Origin: Cordilura impudica
Lineage: Eukaryota > Arthropoda > Insecta > Diptera > Scathophagidae
NCBI GenBank assembly: GCA_963682025.1
Contig: OY821520.1
Location: 183,639,036-183,703,035 of the forward strand
Length of the DNA: 64,000 bases
Reading direction: 5' to 3'
In this document: positions 57,626 to 64,000 of the stretch, one piece after another
Layout of the letters: every line of letters starts with the position of its first letter
Numbering within the stretch: position 1 is the stretch's first letter
The notes under the pieces: generated by a model
Databases searched by the model: none
What the model saw: the letters and a program-made list of their open reading frames with translations, nothing else
Told to the model about the DNA's origin: nothing
Made by a program: the position numbers and the translations under genes

Positions 57626-60221
57626 TCAATTGGAAAATCAGGCAAATACTTAAAATTTTGTACAAAATTTATGAAATCTGTCTTTTTTTCTCTTAGTGTT
57701 GATCGTCCAAATCATATTAAAACATTAATGGCATAGAATTATTTATCCAATAAAGCCAGTTTAATTGATATTAAAAATATTTTTCTCTGCTTTTATTTTA
57801 AACTTCTATAATCTAATACTTTTGATTGTAGGATTTTATACTGCATTTAATATAGTTGCCTTATTTCAGTTAGTTTAATAATTTATAATCAAAGGGTAAA
57901 CAGCACTAAATTTGCTTTTATAAATATTTTAATTTTATAAGAAGGAAGTTAATGTGGTTGTTGGCAAACAAATACTTTTGCATTTTTAAATACTTAAAAT
58001 GTACAATAAAAAGTTTTATTACCTAATTTTCGTAGTGGTAACTGAATTTCAACCAATTCTTTTTTGTGTGCACTGTCTTTATCCTAAACATTTTAATTAA
58101 AAATTTTCGTATATCTTACAATTTGTGACCCAATGTGACCCAAATTTTCAGCATTGTCATTTTTCTTCAAAATTGTAAAAAAAATCTCATACAAATCGCT
58201 GTCAACCTCTTGTTCTATTATAGACAGATTAAGACGTTCTAAATCATTGAGTGACATTTTGAATACTAATTGATCCGAAAATGAAATGGTTTTCTTTTGC
58301 CATTAAGTTTCTAAAAACTCTTTTTTTTAAAAGCGCTTTAAAATTTTTCCATATGTTAGTGCCCAAACGGTAAAACAACGATTAATTCATACTAACTGTC
58401 AAAGTCGCATTAATTATGTTAAGGAAACATTAAATTTGCTTAATACGAATTAGTTTAAAAGCATTGTTTATGATTTTTCAACTTATTTTAATCTATTGGC
58501 CTTCGCATCAAAGAAAAGTTTCTAAATAAATTTTCTTGAATAAAGCTGTAGTAGTCTAGAAATGTTTTGATTAATACAATTAGTTAAAAAAAGAAAAGGA
58601 AATTTTGCAACGCAGTAATACTACTGCTTAAAATTTAATACTCCTAATTTTTAATTAAGTTATATGAAAGTGGAAAAATCAGTTAAGTAGGATTTATTTG
58701 TTAATCATTAGATTTAATTCAATTTCTGCAATTCGTATTGCCAAGAGCTCGTTTAAATAATATCTTTGATATGTCAATAAGTGTTGCTATTTTGCAATTT
58801 TGTAAAGAAGAACTTTTTGCTTCATTTATTTTCAGATTTGTTGTTAAAAAGTATTTTTTACATTTAGTGTAAGTTTCATTGAAACAAATTCAATAAAATT
58901 GTATCTATCTATAGACCCTTAAGTAATAAGCCATCATCAATGTGCTTTTGTTAAGATTATCCAGAAAATTTTTAACTTTGCTTTCATTCTTTAGTTGCTT
59001 TTCATATTTATATTTATTTTTATTATACCAAAATATAAGGCATTCTTATTAAACAGTAAATTCTATTGAATATATTTTGCCCAACAAATTTAAGAGAGAT
59101 GCGAAAATATCACAAACACCAGGACTGTTACAAGGAGCAACTTTATAATCCTTTATAATGGGATGTTTCACTGTTTTTTTCTTTTTTGGTTTTGTTATAA
59201 GGCTTATTATTGTAGTTTGTTGTTCACAAATATTCGTAAAACAAAGCAGTTTGCTTGAACATCAATTCGTAGTTTATGAAAAATTTCACTTATTTTTTTT
59301 TATCAGTCGCTCAGTTGTTTGTTTCCATTGTGTCTTGTATTCAGAAAAGCTTTTGACGTCTTTTAAATCGTTAATAAGTGCTGAAGTATAAAGAGTTGAA
59401 AATGATAAACTTTGTAGTTTAAAACAATATAAATAAATGTATTTAATAAGATAAAGTAAAGTAAAAATCTATAAAATAGCTTTTTTAATGAAAAAAGAAA
59501 TGGTTTGTGAGAATTTTCTATTTTGTTACCAAAACTTGGCGAAGAAAAAAGAAAATAAAAAAAATATATTTTGATCTCAAATAAGATGAATATAATCATT
59601 TTAAAAAAATTCATCTGAATTTTGAAAAATTTTTTTTTTGTTTTTTTAAATCAATTTAAAAAAAGCAGGAGGAAAGTTCTTAAATCCAAATTTGCTGATC
59701 CCGTAATTGGCTACACTTAAATATTAGAATTTTTAGTGAAATGAAAATTGCGTTGTTTTCCGAAGAAATATTTATTATAGCTTCTTCAATACTTATTCAA
59801 AATTAATGATTGTGCTTTCTTCGGTATCATCTGTTCATTTCAGTTATTTAATTTTAAAATACATGCTACATTTTTTAACTGTATTTTCCATTTTGTAGTT
59901 TTTCCTTCTAATTCTAAAAGTATTCTTAGGCATGATTTTTTTAAGGTGATTTTTTACGACGTCTTTTTTTGTTTGTGGGGGAACGGTGTAGTGAAGCAAG
60001 AAGGGTAAACAAAAAGACACGATTACTGTTTTTGAAGATTTTTTTTTTCATGTTACTCCCTACACCTATTTCTTTTTTTTTTGTTATGTTTTATGCTTTT
60101 TCTTTCTTTGAAGTGGCCACTTCAGTGAGATAAAGAATCGCTTATATTTTTATTTATTTTTTATTTAATATTTATGCATAATTTCTTTAAACTGAATTAT
60201 GTTTTAATTTAAAACTTTTAA
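57626..60221. other. Long stretch without recognised gene
   Basis: AT-rich with many homopolymers. TTTTTTACGACGTC at about 59951 is inverted at about 60649 (GACGTCGTAAAAA), a possible pair of element ends, but the inner sequence is unassigned. No ORF, RNA or known repeat. Confidence 0.45.
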
Positions 60222-60465
60222 ATATTGATACGTTCTGTAATTTGATTAGATATTCTTAATTTAAATATTAAATAGGTTTTTGTATATCGTTTTTAAAATT
60301 ATGATAAATTATTAACTAGAAAAAGATTAAATCTTGAACTATTGATACGTTCTGTAATTTGATTAGATATTCTTAATTCTTAAATATTAAATAGGTTTTT
60401 GTATATCGTTTTTAAAATTATGATAAATTATTAACTAGAAAAAGATTAAATCTTGAACTCTTTGT
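60222..60465. repeat. Tandem duplication, two ~120-bp units
   Basis: ATTGATACGTTCTGTAATTT through AGAAAAAGATTAAATCTTGA appears twice in direct tandem, nearly identical, so recent. Confidence 0.9.
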
Positions 60466-60704
60466 ACATACATACATATATTATATGATGAAGCAATGTA
60501 AATAATATTTAACAAATGAATTAATTGAATTGAAAAATAAAAATAATTTACATTAGTTCATATATTTTTTATATTGTTCCTAATGCGAAAAATAAACTAA
60601 AGCAGATTAAAAAAGAAATGCAACTAAAATGCAAAATAGAATTAGGAAAACGACGTCGTAAAAATTAGCGTGTAAATCATACCGTAATCATTCTTTTATT
60701 ATTA

Positions 60705-61290
60705 TATCTTACATCACTATGTGGTCAGGGTATAATGACTTTGTGCTGATGTTTGAAACTACCACATCTTTTATTATAGCGACATCCGTCCATCCGAATA
60801 CGAATATATGAATATATATTAATGAAATTTAGTATTTAAGCTTCCAGCAGTCATATGTTGAACGCTATTGCAGTTGATGGAAATCGGAGTTTGTTCAGGC
60901 CTAGTTCCCATACAAATGACCCCTATGATATCGACTTATTTTGACATAATATCCAAATTATCATAAAGATCGGGGTAAATTTGGGTTTGTGTATGTTTTA
61001 TCAGTAGCCGAAAAATAAACCCTATAGGACAATTCTTAGCCCCAATATGAAGCTGATTCTCCGATCTTCACTTGAATCTCTCAAAAAAGAAAAATACTGC
61101 ACACATTTTCCTCAAATTTGGTTTGTATATGTTTTTGCAAAAAATAAGTGAGCTTACTAAATATAGTTAGGATCGGTCCATTTTTCGACCTGGTCCCCAT
61201 ATAAATGTAGCATTCGATATGAAATTTTTCATATCTGAAGGCAAAAACATTAATAACAATCCCACTCAAATTTGGTTTATGCTTGGGCCT
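60705..61290 (+). repeat. mini-me-like repeat, decayed
   Basis: ACATCACTATGTGGTCAGGG, ATCCGTCCATCC (short GTCY core), GATCTTCACTTGAATCTCTC, GGATCGGTCCATTTTTCGAC, AATCCCACTCAAATTTGG. Lacks the 3' palindrome. Confidence 0.7.
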
Positions 61291-61299
61291 ATGACTAAA

Positions 61300-61500
61300 A
61301 ATGACCCATGGACATGAATCAAATTTGCCTAATATCTATATGGCAATTAAAGTCGATTTTTTAGGGCTAATAAGTGACAGATACGACATTCAGAGATCTT
61401 CCTAATCCAATATTAAACACTAAAAATTTACAAATTTATGCGGACGGACCTGAACAACATATTTACCATTAGAAAAATTGAGAAAGTGTTGCTGTTATTT
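61300..61500 (-). repeat. mini-me-like fragment, target of element D
   Basis: ACCCATGGACATGAATC, TATGGCAATTAAAGTCGA, GCGGACGGACC and TTGAGAAAGTGTTGCTG in reverse orientation. Element D begins at its right edge after a TAA. Confidence 0.6.
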
Positions 61501-61504
61501 ATAA

Positions 61505-63175
61505 CACAGTACGACAGTGGTTGGTACACATGAGAAATGTCAACAGAATATGAAAATTGGCTTAAAATAGAGAAATTCGTGTCTCGGCGTTTTGCTGTAG
61601 CAAGTCAGAATTTTGAGAAAATCGATTGATCTACATTTTGGTGGGGCTGTACCATATTTTATATATGTATTTGTTTGATCTGGAGTTGTTTATAATTGAA
61701 TTTCAACGAGATAATATCCACACGAAGTAACTTAACAATATACAGTCTACTAAAAATAAAAATATATTAACAAAGTGAGCAATACCTTATAAATGACAGC
61801 TAATGCTGCAATTTTTTTGCTTTGACATTACATGTTATTATTTGGTGGGAAACAGTAGTAAATAAAGCGTTTTTAAATATAAATATAAATAAACAAAATA
61901 AAATAAAATAACAATAAAATAAAATAAAATGAATTGTTCAAATCGAAATCATTTTTGTTTTGTTTGTGGCATATATGCACCTACTAAAAATTTTCGTAAT
62001 ATAACTCGTAGTGTTGTTACTGGATATGAAGGTTATTTTGTTGTTGCATACGTTCCAAATTTATGGTATGTTCCAGAAGTTGTTTGTGACTATTGTTATC
62101 GTGGTTTGGTAGAATGGAAAAGTCATAATTCAAAACATCATTTAAAATACGTTCAACCATTTATTTGGCTACCACGTACAGAACATTCACCTGATGCTTG
62201 TTATTTTTGTTTATTATATCCAAAAAAAGTTGGTTTTAAATACAATATACGTGAAAAAATTGAATATGCTGATGTTGATTCAATAATTTTTGCTAAAATA
62301 CGTTCTGAAGAAAATCCATCGGCTCCTTCTGAAGAAACATTGAAGCATCTGTACCAACAACATCTTCTGAATTTGTGCCAACAACAAGTGAACTAGAATA
62401 CAAAGTACCACATTATATTACACAAAAAGAATTTAATGACCTAGTTCGTGATTCACGTATGACAAAAGAAATTAGTGAGGTTGTTGGTTCACGTTTGAAA
62501 CTATGGAATTTGGTAGGCAATGATTTTAAAATAACTGCTGGACGTAAACGTGGTTCAGTTTGATGAAAATTTTGATTTATATGAAGATGAAAAAAAAAAT
62601 TGGTTACTGCAATAATGTTGATGAATTGTTGAAAGAAGTGGGACAACGACATATTTCAAATGAATGGCGGCTGTTCATCGATCGTCTGTGGAAAGCCTAA
62701 AAGACATGACTCACACGCTTGCTGAATATTGTTGGAATTTATGCCGTGATACAAATCCTGAAGCTTACACACGAAAAAATAAATGACCAACATTTTTAAC
62801 ACAAAATAATAGTTAAGATTTCATATTCATTTTTGTATTTTTACATTACATTTACATTACATTACATTTTTGGTTATTTTTTAATTTTACATGAAAATGG
62901 TAAAAAAAATGTTTTTTTAATAAAAAAATTAATTCCCTTTTCAAAACTGGCTCAAGCCTTAAAATCGGTTCACCCATTCTGTTTTTATAGAAATTTTTAT
63001 AATAGTATTACATTACAAGTGAACCTCCACGGTCCTTCGAAGCTTAAAAATCGATTTTCTCAAAATTCTGACGTGCTGCAGCAAAACGCCGCGAAACGTA
63101 TTTCATTATCTTAAGCCTATTTTCATATTCTGTTAACAATTCTCATGTGGACTTATTTTAATTTGTCGTACTGTG
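61505..63175. mobile_element. Element D: TIR transposon, internally deleted
   Basis: Ends CACAGTACGACA (left) and TGTCGTACTGTG-like (right GTCGTACTGTG). The arms match for about 145 bp: AACAGAATATGAAAA, GGCGTTTTGCTG, GTCAGAATTTTGAGAAAATC. TAA on both sides (61502-61504, 63176-63178). Carries the gapped ORF at 61929-62786. Confidence 0.85.
61929..62786 (+). pseudogene. Cys-rich transposon protein, internally deleted
   Basis: ATG 61929 opens a zinc-binding N-terminus with CFVC, CDYC and CYFC pairs: RSVVTGYEGYFVVAYVPNLW, WLPRTEHSPDACYFCLLYPK, FKYNIREKIEYADV. A frame change near 62342 leads to FVPTTSELEYK, FNDLVRDSRMTKEISEVVGS and RLKLWNLVGNDFKITAGRKR. After a stop near 62561 come YCNNVDELLKEVGQRH, EWRLFIDR and, in another frame, SVESLKDMTHTLAEYCWNLC, ending at TGA 62784-62786. 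From memory, full proteins of this multi-copy insect/cnidarian family have about 300 more residues between LFID and the final DYCW.L block, so the central part is deleted. Different family from copies A-C. Confidence 0.75.
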
Positions 63176-63222
63176 TAATTAAGGGAAAAAGGAGTCGCGA
63201 CAGATATGTAAAACACAGAAAA

Positions 63223-64000
63223 CTATGAAGTTATATGTATGACAAATAGGGGACAGTTGTATATAGTTAATATAAGAGAAGAAGTATTTTGTAATGTGAT
63301 AATTATGTTTGTGACAGCAATTTTAATTTTTATAAATAAATTGATATTTATTTCTTTAAAGCTTATAAAACCGTGGGAGTTTAACGCGCTTATCTCCTTA
63401 CTTTTATACCACACAGCCTTATTATCAGATTCATACTTACACTGCCCAGATGTAGTTTGCTCTAAACATTTTATCTTGAACTGTCCTTTCGCAATCTCTA
63501 TTATCAGTCCATGAAACTTCTGATTGTTTAACATAACTGTCACCCACTGGCCACACTGCAAATAAACGTGAGAGCTGTGATGGTAGCATTTATTTCACAT
63601 TTGGTTACACACTTTCCCGTTTTAAAATCAGATTCTGTGCCCTTTCACATTCAGATGTGGGGCTGTAGAAGACATTGCCATGGGAACGTGATCGAAAACA
63701 ATGGGAACTTCATGTAGCTGGCATTCCTTTTATATCATGATTTTCGAAAATTCCATGTCTTGTCAAAATTATCTTTTTTTTCAAATGTACTTTGTTCCGA
63801 AGTATATAATATGTTAAGCCCTGGACAATTTGTCTTTGCATCTGTATCGATTTCTGCTGAGGTTCTCGGGTAGCATCTGCTTTTGATTGTGCCACCTAAC
63901 CTAGCAAAGTTTCCTTTCCCATGCGAGGTTACTGAGAAATGGCCACACTGTTGGAAGTTCATTTATAATCATGGAGTAAATTGTATAATTTTGTTTGAAG
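63223..64000 (-). pseudogene. Transposase-like protein, copy C (C-terminal part)
   Basis: Enters from the right edge on minus. KLYNLLHDYK, then a frame change near 63960 to HFSVTSHGKGNFARLGGTIK, another near 63880 to ATREPQQKSIQMQRQIVQGL and ENHDIKGMPAT. After damaged sequence comes QCGQWVTVMLNNQKFHGLII with FKIKCLEQTTSG and AVWYKSKEI, a small C-terminal domain resembling the family's usual end. The SHGKG..GGT motif matches SAHGKR..GG in copy A (read HTAHGKRACDSIGG). Dead by several frame changes. Confidence 0.7.

Overview
The window is AT-rich nuclear DNA of a higher fly. A calyptrate or blow-fly-like dipteran fits best: the dispersed repeats are of the mini-me / DINE-1 type (TA-rich ends, GTCY microsatellite core, 3' palindrome), U1 snRNA-derived copies resemble fly U1, and Tc1, mariner, hAT, Penelope and many MITE families are present. 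I find no intact host protein-coding gene. The window reads as intergenic or intronic DNA built from layered transposons, with stretches of unrecognised AT-rich sequence between them.

Layout. 0-9.6 kb: mini-me copies, a 1.1-kb TIR element carrying an internally deleted transposase-like frame (385-1508), a TTAA MITE (2485-2758), and mini-me copies split by MITEs with visible target duplications (5915-6597, 8902-9289). 9.6-13.2 kb: short inverted and direct repeats, then a Tc1 relic. 13.4-18 kb: a zinc-finger-like fragment, a MITE, a full-length mini-me, two tandem U1 snRNA pseudogenes and two more Helentron-like copies. 18-22.8 kb: mostly unrecognised, plus a repeat that holds a tRNA-like insertion. 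22.8-26.9 kb: two copies of a small repeat element (family X), one carrying about 2.1 kb of a 21-bp satellite and one carrying two arrays of it in opposite orientation. 26.9-38.5 kb: dispersed repeats plus Tc1 and mariner relics. 38.6-41.3 kb: a TIR element carrying a 5'-truncated, intron-containing copy of the host gene ASCC2. 41.4-50.4 kb: decayed Helentron-like copies, a degenerate 18-bp array, a Tc1 fragment, a 120-bp tandem repeat and two MITEs. 50.45-57.63 kb: a nest of four elements, namely a mini-me split by a hAT element and by a 3.9-kb element with about 500-bp TIRs, which itself holds a Penelope-like GIY-YIG/hammerhead insertion. 57.6-64 kb: unrecognised AT-rich DNA, more mini-me, a 1.67-kb element with TAA duplications, and the C-terminal part of a third copy of the same transposase-like family as at 0.4 and 54.5 kb.

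The genes do not form a pathway; nearly all are broken. The main interest is in how the elements are built: internally deleted derivatives that keep ORF ends, host-gene capture with introns, satellite growth inside a small repeat element, and a hammerhead ribozyme fold at the end of the Penelope fragment. Family names rest on motif recognition by eye; no database search was run.
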